DNA from: Rhizobium giardinii bv. giardinii H152
GTDB taxonomy: Bacteria > Pseudomonadota > Alphaproteobacteria > Rhizobiales > Rhizobiaceae
Length of the DNA stretch: 64,000 nt
Assembly: GCF_000379605.1 (NCBI RefSeq)
Contig: NZ_KB902680.1
Span: 62,186-126,185 of the forward strand
Direction of reading: 5' to 3'
Shown: one piece after another, positions 47,923 to 56,196 of the stretch
How the letters are laid out: each line of letters opens with the position of its first letter
How positions within the stretch are numbered: the stretch's first letter is position 1
Notes under the pieces: generated by a model
What the model saw: only the letters and a program-made list of their open reading frames with translations
The model's database searches: none
Told to the model about the DNA's origin: nothing
Made by a program: the position numbers and the translations under genes

Positions 47923-48998
47923 ACCGGATATCGCTGGCGCTGGTTTTCGCGCCTGTCACGCTTCTGATGCTCACGGGTTGCCAGAAGGGCGAGGAGCAGG
48001 GGCCTCCGGTGATCCGTCCGGTGCTTTCACAAATCGTCACTCCCACGCGTCTGCCCGGTTCCACTTTCGCAGGCACCGTGCAGCCGAAGGTTCAGACCGC
48101 TTTCGGTCCGCGCACGACCGGTCTTCTTGTGGCCCGTGACGTCGATACCGGCGATGTGGTCCGCCGCGGTCAATTGCTGGCGACGCTCGATCCGACGGCG
48201 CTCGAGCTTGCGGTCGGGTCGGCCCGCGCAGATCTCGCCAATGCCCAAGCCACGCTCGCCAATGCCGTTTCCGTCGAGCGCCGCGCCAAGGCACTGTTCA
48301 AGGTTGGCACGGAAACCCAGGCGGCAGTGGAAAGCACCGAGCAGGCGAGGACGGCGGCTCAAGCTTCGGTCGTGCAGGCGCAGGCAGCCTTGGCGAAGGC
48401 CAAAGAGCAACTTTCCTATACGCAAGTCACGGCTGCATTCGACGGCGTCGTGACGCAGACCGGGGCGGAGGTGGGGCAGGTCGTCGCCGCCGGCGCCGCC
48501 GTCGTGACGGTGGCCCGGCCAGATGAGCGCGACGCCGTGGTGGATGTGCCGGATGGCAATGCGCTGTTGCCGGTGGGCACACCGTTTTCGGTGACCCTAC
48601 AGATCAATCCTGCCATGGCGGTGAGCGGCAAGGTGCGCGAGATCGCGCCGGCCGCAGATGCCGCCACCCGAACGCGCCGCATCAAGATCGCTCTTGAAAA
48701 CCCGCCGGAGAGTTTCCGGCTCGGAACGACGATCACCGCTTCCCTGAAGGAAGCCGCCGTCGAGCAAATGGTTCTGCCGGCGACCGCTATCCTTCTGCGC
48801 GACGGCAAATCCTTTGTCTGGGTGGTCGACGAGGGTGACGGAACCGTCAAGAGCCGCGAAGTGATCACCGGGCATGCGCTCGGAAGTGGGATCGTCGTTA
48901 CCGCCGGCATCGACGCCGGGATGCGTGTCGTGACAGCCGGCGTGCACAGTCTTCAGGAAGGGCAGAAAGTGAAATTCGAAAACAAGGCGCGGTCATGA
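47919..48998 (+). CDS. RND efflux periplasmic adaptor lipoprotein 2
   Basis: A second membrane fusion protein of 359 aa has its own lipobox (LMLTGC, C21), hairpin region (NAQATLANAVSVERRAKALF) and lipoyl/barrel segments (QVTAAFDGVVTQTGAEVGQVV). It differs clearly from adaptor 1. Two distinct adaptors before one RND gene recall the TriAB-TriC pump of Pseudomonas aeruginosa, where both are needed. It overlaps the pump gene by ATGA. Confidence 0.9.
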   Translation: MNRISLALVFAPVTLLMLTGCQKGEEQGPPVIRPVLSQIVTPTRLPGSTFAGTVQPKVQTAFGPRTTGLLVARDVDTGDVVRRGQLLATLDPTALELAVGSARADLANAQATLANAVSVERRAKALFKVGTETQAAVESTEQARTAAQASVVQAQAALAKAKEQLSYTQVTAAFDGVVTQTGAEVGQVVAAGAAVVTVARPDERDAVVDVPDGNALLPVGTPFSVTLQINPAMAVSGKVREIAPAADAATRTRRIKIALENPPESFRLGTTITASLKEAAVEQMVLPATAILLRDGKSFVWVVDEGDGTVKSREVITGHALGSGIVVTAGIDAGMRVVTAGVHSLQEGQKVKFENKARS

Positions 48999-51900
48999 AG
49001 AAGTTCAACCTTTCCGACTGGGCACTCGATCATGCCTCGATGGTCTGGTATTTCATGATCGTCTTCGGCCTGCTCGGCTTTTTTTCCTATCTGAGCCTCG
49101 GCCGCGAGGAAGACCCGTCCTTCACCATCAAGACCATGACGATTTCGGCCCAATGGCCGGGCGCTTCGGTCGAGGAGACCACGCGGCAGGTCACCGAGCG
49201 CATCGAGCGCAAGCTCGAAGAGCTTGAATCCCTCGATTACACCCGCAGCATCACCACTTCGGGCCAGACGCTCGTCTTCGTCAATCTGAAGCAGTCGACG
49301 AAGGCCCGCGATGTCGCCTCGATCTGGGTGACCGTGCGCAACATGATCCGCGATATCAGCGGCCAGTTTCCCTCCGGAGTCGTGGGGCCATCGTTCAACG
49401 ACCGGTTCGGCGATGTGTTCGGCAATATCTATGCCTTCACCGCCGATGGCCTGACGCAGAGGCAATTGCGCGATTATGTCGAGGACGCCCGCCGGCAGAT
49501 CCTTACCGTTCCGAACATCGGCAAGGTCGATATCATCGGCGCGCAGGACGAGGTGATCTATCTTGAGTTCTCGGCGCGCCAGCTCGCCGCACTCGGCATC
49601 GACCAGAACGCTGTCGTCGCCACGCTGCAGGCGCAGAACGCCATCGCGCCCTCGGGCGTCGTGCAGGCCGAGGGAGAGCGGATCAGCCTGCGCGTCAACG
49701 GCCAGTTTACCTCGGAAGAAAGCCTGCGCGCCGTCAACCTGCAGGTGAACGACCGCTTCTTCCGGCTGAGCGACATCGCCACGATCACCCGCGGATATAC
49801 CGATCCGCCCTCAGCACTGTTTCGATTCAACGGACAGCCCGCGATCGGTCTTGCCATCGGCATGAAGCAGGGCGCCAACCTCCTGGACTTCGGTGCCCAT
49901 GTCGAGGAGCAGATCAAGGCGGTGGAAGCCGAGTTGCCGGTCGGCGTCGGCGTGCACCTCGTCTCCGACCAGCCGCTGATCGTCGAAGAGGCCGTTTCGG
50001 GGTTCACCCGCGGACTGGCGGAGGCGGTGATCATCGTGCTTGCCGTCAGCTTTGTCAGCCTCGGCATGCGCGCCGGCTTCGTCGTCGCCCTTTCTATTCC
50101 GCTGACGCTCGCCATCACCTTCGTCGTCATGTCCTATTTCGGCATTTCGCTGCAGCGCATTTCGCTCGGCGCGCTGATCATTGCGCTCGGCCTTCTCGTC
50201 GATGACGCGATGATCGCGGTGGAAATGATGGTGGCACGGCTGGAGGCGGGCGACTCTCTGCGTAAGGCAGCGACGTTTGTCTATACCTCGACCGCCTTTC
50301 CGATGCTGACCGGCACGCTCGTCACCGTCGCGAGCTTCATTCCGGTCGGCCTCAACGACAGCGCCGCGGGCGAATTCACCTTCACGCTGTTCGTCGTCAT
50401 CGCCGTTTCGCTGCTGGTCTCGTGGATCGTTGCCGTGGTGTTTGCGCCGCTGCTCGGTGTCACCATCCTGCCGAAAACCATGAAGCAGCATCACGGCGAG
50501 AAAGGCCGACTGGCACGGATGTTCTCCGCCGTTCTCCTCCTGTGCATGCGCTGGCGCTGGACCACCATCGTCGCCACCGTGGTCGTTTTTGCGGCCTCCG
50601 TCTTCGGCATGGGCCACGTTCAGCAGCAGTTCTTCCCGTCGTCCGACCGGCTTGAGCTGATCGTCGACTGGTCGCTGCCGCAAAACGCATCGATCACCGA
50701 GACCGACGCGCAGATGGCGAAGTTCGAGCAGGACAAGCTCGTCGGCAATCCCGATATCGAACGGTGGTCCACCTATGTCGGCCAGGGCGCGGTACGCTTC
50801 GTCTTGTCCTTCGATGTACAGCCGCCGGATACGTCCTTCGGCCAGACGATCATCGTCACCAAGAGCTTGGAGGTGCGCGACAAGGTCCGCGCCGACCTGC
50901 AGAAATACCTGAAGGAAACCTTCATCGGTACGGATGCCTATGTGAAGCTGCTCGACATCGGCCCACCCGTTGGCCGTCCGGTGCAATATCGCGTCAGCGG
51001 GCCGGATATCGGCGAAGTGCGCAAGCACGCGCTCGAACTCGGCAGCGTTCTCGCACGCCATCCGCTGCTCGGCGGCATCGTCTATGACTGGAATGAACCG
51101 GCCCGCGTGATCAAGGTCGATGTTCTGCAGGATAAGGCCCGCCAACTGGGTGTTACCTCGCAGGATATCTCCTCGGCGCTGAACGGCATCGTCGGCGGTA
51201 CGACCGTCACGCAGGTTCGTGACGATATCTATCTGATCAACGTCGTTGCCCGTGCCAAGGTGTCGGAGCGGCAATCGATCGAGACGTTGCGTGATCTTCA
51301 GCTGCCGGGCGCAAGCGGCACCTCCGTACCGCTCGCCGCGGTTGCGAACTTCCGCTACGAAATGGAGCAGCCGGTGGTCTGGCGGCGGTCGCGCATGCCG
51401 ACGCTGACCGTCAAGGCGGGCATCATCGGCCCGACGCAGCCGGCGACGATCGTCGCGCAGTTGGAAAAGGACGTCGCCGCCTACGCCGAAAAGCTGCCAC
51501 CGGGATACAAGGTGACACTCGGCGGCAGCGTCGAGGAAAGCGCCAAGAGCCAGGCGCCGATTGCGGCTGTCGTGCCATTGATGCTGTTCGTCATGGCGAC
51601 GATCCTGATGATCCAGCTTCAGAGCTTCTCGCGACTGTTCCTTGTCTTTGCGGTAGCGCCGCTGGCGCTGATCGGGGTGGTCGCGGCGCTTTTGTCGAGC
51701 AATTCGCCGATGGGCTTCGTCGCCATTCTCGGCATCCTGGCGCTGATCGGCATCCTCATTCGCAATTCCGTCATCCTGGTCGTGCAGATCGAGGATCTGC
51801 GCAAGGAGGGGATGGCGCCCTGGCAGGCCGTGCAGGAAGCGACCGAACACCGCATGCGGCCGATCATGCTCACCGCCGCGGCAGCCAGCCTGGCGCTGAT

Positions 51901-52099
51901 CCCGATCGCGCGCGAAATCTTTTGGGGACCGATGGCCTACGCCATGATGGGCGGCATCATCGTCGGCACGGTGCTGACGCTGCTCTTCCTGCCGGCGCTC
52001 TATCTCGCCTGGTTCCGTATCAGGCCGCCGGAAAAGGAGGACGAGGCGACAGCCGCGGGCACGGAAACGCCGGTTTCCGGCGAGGCCGTGCCGGTTTAG
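48995..52099 (+). CDS. RND family efflux transporter (inner-membrane pump)
   Basis: The 1034-aa protein has the usual duplicated RND structure: an N-terminal helix (WYFMIVFGLLGFFSYLSLG), a large periplasmic loop, six-helix bundles in each half and a second periplasmic loop. The helix-4 motif ALGLLVDDAMIAVEMM holds the paired aspartates of the proton relay. The length suits drug or solvent pumps. No TolC-type channel gene is adjacent, so the outer-membrane partner must be elsewhere. The substrate is unknown; quinone or phenolic compounds from the nearby module are possible but speculative. Confidence 0.93.
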   Translation: MKKFNLSDWALDHASMVWYFMIVFGLLGFFSYLSLGREEDPSFTIKTMTISAQWPGASVEETTRQVTERIERKLEELESLDYTRSITTSGQTLVFVNLKQSTKARDVASIWVTVRNMIRDISGQFPSGVVGPSFNDRFGDVFGNIYAFTADGLTQRQLRDYVEDARRQILTVPNIGKVDIIGAQDEVIYLEFSARQLAALGIDQNAVVATLQAQNAIAPSGVVQAEGERISLRVNGQFTSEESLRAVNLQVNDRFFRLSDIATITRGYTDPPSALFRFNGQPAIGLAIGMKQGANLLDFGAHVEEQIKAVEAELPVGVGVHLVSDQPLIVEEAVSGFTRGLAEAVIIVLAVSFVSLGMRAGFVVALSIPLTLAITFVVMSYFGISLQRISLGALIIALGLLVDDAMIAVEMMVARLEAGDSLRKAATFVYTSTAFPMLTGTLVTVASFIPVGLNDSAAGEFTFTLFVVIAVSLLVSWIVAVVFAPLLGVTILPKTMKQHHGEKGRLARMFSAVLLLCMRWRWTTIVATVVVFAASVFGMGHVQQQFFPSSDRLELIVDWSLPQNASITETDAQMAKFEQDKLVGNPDIERWSTYVGQGAVRFVLSFDVQPPDTSFGQTIIVTKSLEVRDKVRADLQKYLKETFIGTDAYVKLLDIGPPVGRPVQYRVSGPDIGEVRKHALELGSVLARHPLLGGIVYDWNEPARVIKVDVLQDKARQLGVTSQDISSALNGIVGGTTVTQVRDDIYLINVVARAKVSERQSIETLRDLQLPGASGTSVPLAAVANFRYEMEQPVVWRRSRMPTLTVKAGIIGPTQPATIVAQLEKDVAAYAEKLPPGYKVTLGGSVEESAKSQAPIAAVVPLMLFVMATILMIQLQSFSRLFLVFAVAPLALIGVVAALLSSNSPMGFVAILGILALIGILIRNSVILVVQIEDLRKEGMAPWQAVQEATEHRMRPIMLTAAAASLALIPIAREIFWGPMAYAMMGGIIVGTVLTLLFLPALYLAWFRIRPPEKEDEATAAGTETPVSGEAVPV

Positions 52100-52150
52100 G
52101 AGATATCGTCCCTCTGTCGGATGTTATTGGGACTGTTCCACACCTTCTTC

Positions 52151-52268
52151 ACCCCCCTCTGCCCTGCCGGGCATCTCCCCCTCAAGGGGGGAGATTGGCG
52201 TGGGGCTGGCCTCTTGCTCCCGATCTCCCCCCTTGAGGGGGAGGTGTCACGGAGTGACAGAGGGGGGT
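52151..52268. repeat. Palindromic intergenic element with 11-bp terminal inverted repeats
   Basis: A 118-bp element is bounded by ACCCCCCTCTG and its exact complement CAGAGGGGGGT, with two internal palindromes (CTCCCCCTCAAGGGGGGAG and CTCCCCCCTTGAGGGGGAG). It has no coding capacity. It resembles RIME-type mosaic elements but is a different sequence from the three copies elsewhere. It lies in the convergent gap between the RND pump and the DUF2793 gene. Confidence 0.8.
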
Positions 52269-52312
52269 ATTTCGATGCTGTCGTGTAATGTGACTCGGAG
52301 AAAAACAGCACC

Positions 52313-52369
52313 GCCTCTAAGCCGACTTTCGTTGGCAGGCCAACGAACGTCTGCTTAGGCGTTTGTTTT
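52313..52369. terminator. Candidate terminator hairpin between convergent genes
   Basis: TCGTTGG-CAGG-CCAACGA forms the inner stem, and flanking TAAGC/GCTTA extends it imperfectly; GTTTGTTTT follows on the plus strand. It would end the RND operon and perhaps act on the opposing DUF2793 transcript. Confidence 0.5.
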
Positions 52370-52427
52370 AACGCAGGTTCTGGCCGGAAAACCGTTGGAC
52401 ACTTTTCCGAAACCTGCTTAGCGCGCC

Positions 52428-53459
52428 TTACAGCATGACCACCGTCAGCTCCGTTTTGTCGTAGCCGAAATCGAGCGGCGTGGTTCCCGTGTGTTCCAGG
52501 ACCAGCCAGTCTCCGGCATTCAGAAGCGCCACTCCGACCGCGCAATTGCCGTAGGATGAAGAGGCCGCGTCGTTGTCGTTGATGCTGGCGATCGTCGTCG
52601 TCCCATTGATCTTTACGGCAACCGAAAACGCGCCGGCGGGATTGGCTTCGACGCCGAGGGCTACGAGGTAAGGGGCCGTCACGGGAATGATCAGCCGGCT
52701 GCCGCCGCCGGCGACCGTGGCGCCAAGGGTGAAGCCGCCCTGGTTGACGCTCGGGGTAGAGAACCCGGTCTGCGAGCCGGATGCGGGCGTCAGCACACCG
52801 CCGCCGCGGGTGGCGCGCACCAGCGGCCGTTGCGGCATGCGCACCTGGCCCTGACCGGTAATATCGAGTGCAGACGTCCAGCTGGTGCCGTCGGGGCTGA
52901 CCTTGATGGCGAATTCGTCCGTGCCGGCAAGGCCCATTTCCGCCCGGCCCGACCAGCCGCTCTGGAACAACAGGCTTGCTGTGTCGCCGGCCACCGCCTT
53001 GTTCACCTTCACCTGGTGACCATTGCCGTCATGGGTCAGCAGCGTGGCGGCGGCCGAGACGGCAAGCCGGTTGGTGCTGTCGGCGGTGGTGTTGATGCCG
53101 AGAAGCGACGGTGTGCCGATGGCGTCATAGATGGCCCAGGCCGCGCCGTCGTGGATCTTCAATTTGTCCTCGGCCAGGAACCAGCCGCGCCAGCCCTCTT
53201 TCGGGCTGATGAAGATCCAGTCGCCGTCCTGGCGGAAGGCGAGTTTGCCGCTCTTGCCAGTCCATGCGCCGGTCGAGGACGTGGCGATATCGTAGCAGGT
53301 TCCTTCCTCTGGATCGGAAGGCGGGGTTGCCAAGCTCGCTGTCACCGTCAGCTGGGTGACGGCGTCGAGCCGCTGCAGTGCTTCATTGTGGGTGACGTGC
53401 TTTTGTGCCTGGGAGGGCAGGATATAGGGCAGTTCGAGATTGGCGGTGGTCTCGCTCAT
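52428..53459 (-). CDS. DUF2793 domain protein (phage/GTA tail-type)
   Basis: This 343-aa protein begins MSETTANLELPYILPSQAQKHVTHNEALQRLDA, the signature of DUF2793, a domain found among structural genes of prophages and gene transfer agents. Later it has a repetitive, glycine/serine-rich beta region (QVRMPQRPLVRATRGG) and a compact C-terminal barrel-like domain (about 250-343). No other phage genes are within the window, so it is an orphan. AAAGGAGAA precedes the ATG, so it is probably expressed. A cell-surface or particle-binding role is inferred from the domain's usual setting. Confidence 0.8.
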   Translation of the reverse strand: MSETTANLELPYILPSQAQKHVTHNEALQRLDAVTQLTVTASLATPPSDPEEGTCYDIATSSTGAWTGKSGKLAFRQDGDWIFISPKEGWRGWFLAEDKLKIHDGAAWAIYDAIGTPSLLGINTTADSTNRLAVSAAATLLTHDGNGHQVKVNKAVAGDTASLLFQSGWSGRAEMGLAGTDEFAIKVSPDGTSWTSALDITGQGQVRMPQRPLVRATRGGGVLTPASGSQTGFSTPSVNQGGFTLGATVAGGGSRLIIPVTAPYLVALGVEANPAGAFSVAVKINGTTTIASINDNDAASSSYGNCAVGVALLNAGDWLVLEHTGTTPLDFGYDKTELTVVML

Positions 53460-53622
53460 CGTGCGGTTCTCCTTTGTCGTGAGGAGAAGGGTATCCGTTC
53501 ACGGCAAAGCGGGGACGGATGCTCCAATGTAGCGTTGGCCGCAAAGGGGAATTTCGCCCGACTGTTCCCGCTGCCGCCGCACAGCGAGTAGGCGCGCAGT
53601 GCGCGCCTTCCGAAAAATCGCG

Positions 53623-54405
53623 TCAGTGTTTTCCCCGCGATACGAAGTGCGGGTTGGCGAAGTCGACGTCGAAGGCCTGATTGCGCTTTCCGTAGGACAG
53701 GGGATTGCCATCCATGGTGACTGTCTCGCCGCCGGCCGCCCGCAAAACGGCGTCGCCGGCGGCGGTGTCCCATTCCATCGTCCGGCTGAGGCGTGGATAG
53801 ATGTCGGCCAGACCTTCGGCGAGAAGACAGAATTTCAGCGACGAGCCGATGGACTCGTAATCGGTGATGCCGTGCTCGGCGAGGTAGGCGATGGTTTCCT
53901 GGTTGTTGTGCGACCGGCTGGCCAGCGCGACCAGGCGGTCGCCGCGGCTGCGGCAGCCGATGATCGTCGGCGGGCCGATTTCTCGTTGGCCCGAGACGAC
54001 GGCCTTCTTCGCCTTGTTGCGGCTGGCGGCGTAGAGAATGCCGAGTGCCGGCGCGTAGACGACGCCGGCCACGGGCTCGCCGTTTTCGATCAGGGCGATA
54101 TTGACGGTAAAGTCGTCGTTGCGGCCGACGAATTCCTTGGTGCCGTCGAGCGGGTCGACGAGAAAGAAGGGCTTGCCCTCGATATCGGGAACGTATCCGG
54201 CCGAGACGGCTTCCTCGGCGACGACAGGGATGTCCGGAAAGGCCGCTGCCAGCCGATCGAGGATGATCTTTTCCGCGCTCTCGTCGGCATCGGTGACGGG
54301 TGAGGAGTCGGCCTTGTAGCTGACATCCGGGCCGGCATGATAGACGTCGAGGATTGCTTTCCCCGCTGCCACGGCCGCTTCTTCCAGTATGTCCAGCATC
54401 TGCAT
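53623..54405 (-). CDS. cysQ: 3'(2'),5'-bisphosphate nucleotidase
   Basis: The 260-aa inositol-monophosphatase-fold protein has the metal sites EEAVSAGYVPD, DPLDGTKEF (about 85-93) and the C-terminal WDTAAGDAVLRAAGG, typical of CysQ. It removes the 3'-phosphate from PAP (and PAPS), recycling the by-product of sulfate assimilation or sulfation. Two close ATGs at 54405 and 54399 are possible; 54405 is preceded by AAGGGCGC. It is divergent from the sox operon. Other inositol phosphatase assignments are less likely given the DGTKEF motif. Confidence 0.9.
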   Translation of the reverse strand: MQMLDILEEAAVAAGKAILDVYHAGPDVSYKADSSPVTDADESAEKIILDRLAAAFPDIPVVAEEAVSAGYVPDIEGKPFFLVDPLDGTKEFVGRNDDFTVNIALIENGEPVAGVVYAPALGILYAASRNKAKKAVVSGQREIGPPTIIGCRSRGDRLVALASRSHNNQETIAYLAEHGITDYESIGSSLKFCLLAEGLADIYPRLSRTMEWDTAAGDAVLRAAGGETVTMDGNPLSYGKRNQAFDVDFANPHFVSRGKH

Positions 54406-54659
54406 CCTGCGCCCTTGATGAATTTTCTCCGGAAACCGCCAATGATGTTGTCCGGAACGACGAGTATACATCCACGTTCCTTACCGGTCTTTTCAAGATT
54501 TGTTCGTCGAATTTTATCGACTGTGCCGGATTTGGCACTGTATCGCAGGTTCGCTTCGGCTAGAGATTCGACAGCATGGCGTGGGCCGAGGCGGCCTTTG
54601 CGCTGGTCGCAGCCGGTGGAAATGTGGCGCTGCAGCATGATGGGGGAAATGGGACTGGC

Positions 54660-55909
54660 ATGCGCTATTCGGCATTCTCGATCGTCAGGAACGCGCTTTC
54701 GGGCAACCTCAACTGGAAGCCGGCCTGGCGCCAGCCGGAGCCGAAACCATTCTATGACGTCATCATCGTCGGCGGCGGTGGCCACGGACTGGCGACGGCC
54801 TACTATCTCGCCAAGGAATTCGGCCTCAAGAACATCGCGGTTCTGGAAAGGGGCTATCTCGGTTCGGGCAATGTCGGCCGCAACACGACGATCGTGCGCT
54901 CCAACTACATGCTGCCCGGAAACGAGCCATTCTACGAATTTTCGATGAAGCTCTGGGAGGGCCTGGAGCAGGATCTGAACTACAACGCCATGCTGTCGCA
55001 GCGCGGCGTCATCAATCTCTACCACAACGACAGTCAGCGCGACGCCTATATCCGCCGCGGAAATGCCATGTGGATGGAGGGGGTTGCAGCCGAGCTGCTC
55101 GACCGAGCCGCGCTGAAGAAGATGCTCCCTTTCCTCAATTTCGACCATGCGCGCTTCCCGATCCTGGGCGGGCTGCTGCAGAAGCGCGGCGGCACGGCGC
55201 GCCATGACGCTGTCGCCTGCGGTTACGCCCGCGCCGCCGATCGCCTTGGCGTCGACCTCATCCAGAATTGCGAAGTCACCGGCATCCACCGCGAGAACGG
55301 CGCAGTGACGGGCGTCGACACGTCGAAGGGCTTCATCGGCTGCGGCAAGCTGGGCTTGGCGGTGGCGGGCAATACGTCGCAAGTCGGCCAGATGGCCGAT
55401 CTGAAGCTGCCAATCGAAAGCCATGTGCTTCAGGCCTTCGTCACCGAAGGGCTGAAGCGGCGATCGATCACGTCATCACCTATGGCGCCGGGCATTTCTA
55501 CATCTCCCAGTCAGACAAGGGTGGCCTCGTCTTCGGCGGCGAGATCGACGGTTACAATTCCTATGCGCAGCGCGGCAATCTGGCGACGGTGGAACATGTG
55601 ATGGAGGAGGGGGTCTCGATGATCCCCGGCCTGTCGCGCGTGCGCGTGCTGCGCTCCTGGGGCGGCGTCATGGATATGAGCATGGACGGCTCGCCGATCA
55701 TCAGCCATACGCCGATCGGCAATCTGTATCTGAACTGCGGCTGGTGTTACGGCGGCTTCAAGGCGACGCCGGCCTCAGGCTGGTGTTTCGCGCATCTGAT
55801 CGCCAGGGACGAGCCCCATCCCGTCGCCCGTTTCCTGCGTCTCGATCGCTTCCAGCGCGGCTATGCCATCGATGAACGCGGCGCCGGCCCGCAACCCAAT
55901 CTGCATTGA
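54660..55909 (+). pseudogene. soxB: Sarcosine oxidase beta subunit, frameshifted
   Basis: SoxB carries the FAD and catalytic site of the heterotetrameric sarcosine oxidase. The N-terminal part (MRYSAFSIVRNALSG, FAD motif VGGGGHGLATAYYLA) reads in one frame to about 55457, and IDHVITYGAGHFYISQSDKGG to the C-terminus reads in another. The 1250-bp length is one base short of a 416-codon gene plus stop. Restoring one C in the stretch CTGAAGCGGCGATC (about 55457-55460) gives LKPAIDHV and re-joins the frames. Without it translation ends in nonsense at 55601. A sequencing error cannot be excluded, but soxA is also damaged. Confidence 0.88.
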
Positions 55910-55917
55910 GACCCTGA

Positions 55918-56196
55918 ATGGCAAGCCTTATCCATTGCCCGCACTGCGGCGTCCGGCCCAGCCAGGAATTTTCGATCCGCGGTGACGCATCGGTGGTGCG
56001 TCCGGCCCCCGACGCCGCAGATGAAGCCTGGCACGAATACGTTCATCTCCGTTCCAATCCGCGGGGCCGCCATCGGGAGCACTGGCACCATGTCGCGGGC
56101 TGTCGGCGATGGCTCGTCGTCGAGCGCGATACGTTTACCCATGACGTCTTTTCGGTGACGGATGGCGCAGCCGTGGCGCGGGAGGGTGGCCGATGA
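55918..56196 (+). CDS. soxD: Sarcosine oxidase delta subunit
   Basis: The 92-aa zinc-binding subunit starts MASLIHCPHCG (CxxC at 7-10) and has the second ligand pair in HHVAGCRRWL. The frame is intact. In the enzyme it packs against the alpha chain. It starts 8 bp after soxB and overlaps soxA by ATGA. With soxB and soxA broken it would have no complex to join, so it is a remnant in function even though the gene is whole. Confidence 0.9.
   Translation: MASLIHCPHCGVRPSQEFSIRGDASVVRPAPDAADEAWHEYVHLRSNPRGRHREHWHHVAGCRRWLVVERDTFTHDVFSVTDGAAVAREGGR

Noticed and set aside
49811-51850. 679-codon open frame on the minus strand
   Set aside because: Antisense shadow of the RND pump gene, with low-complexity charged sequence.
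55440-55470. Programmed frameshift in soxB
   Set aside because: No slippery heptamer or obvious stimulator was seen, and the neighbouring soxA also carries apparent 5- and 23-base losses, which programmed shifting cannot explain.
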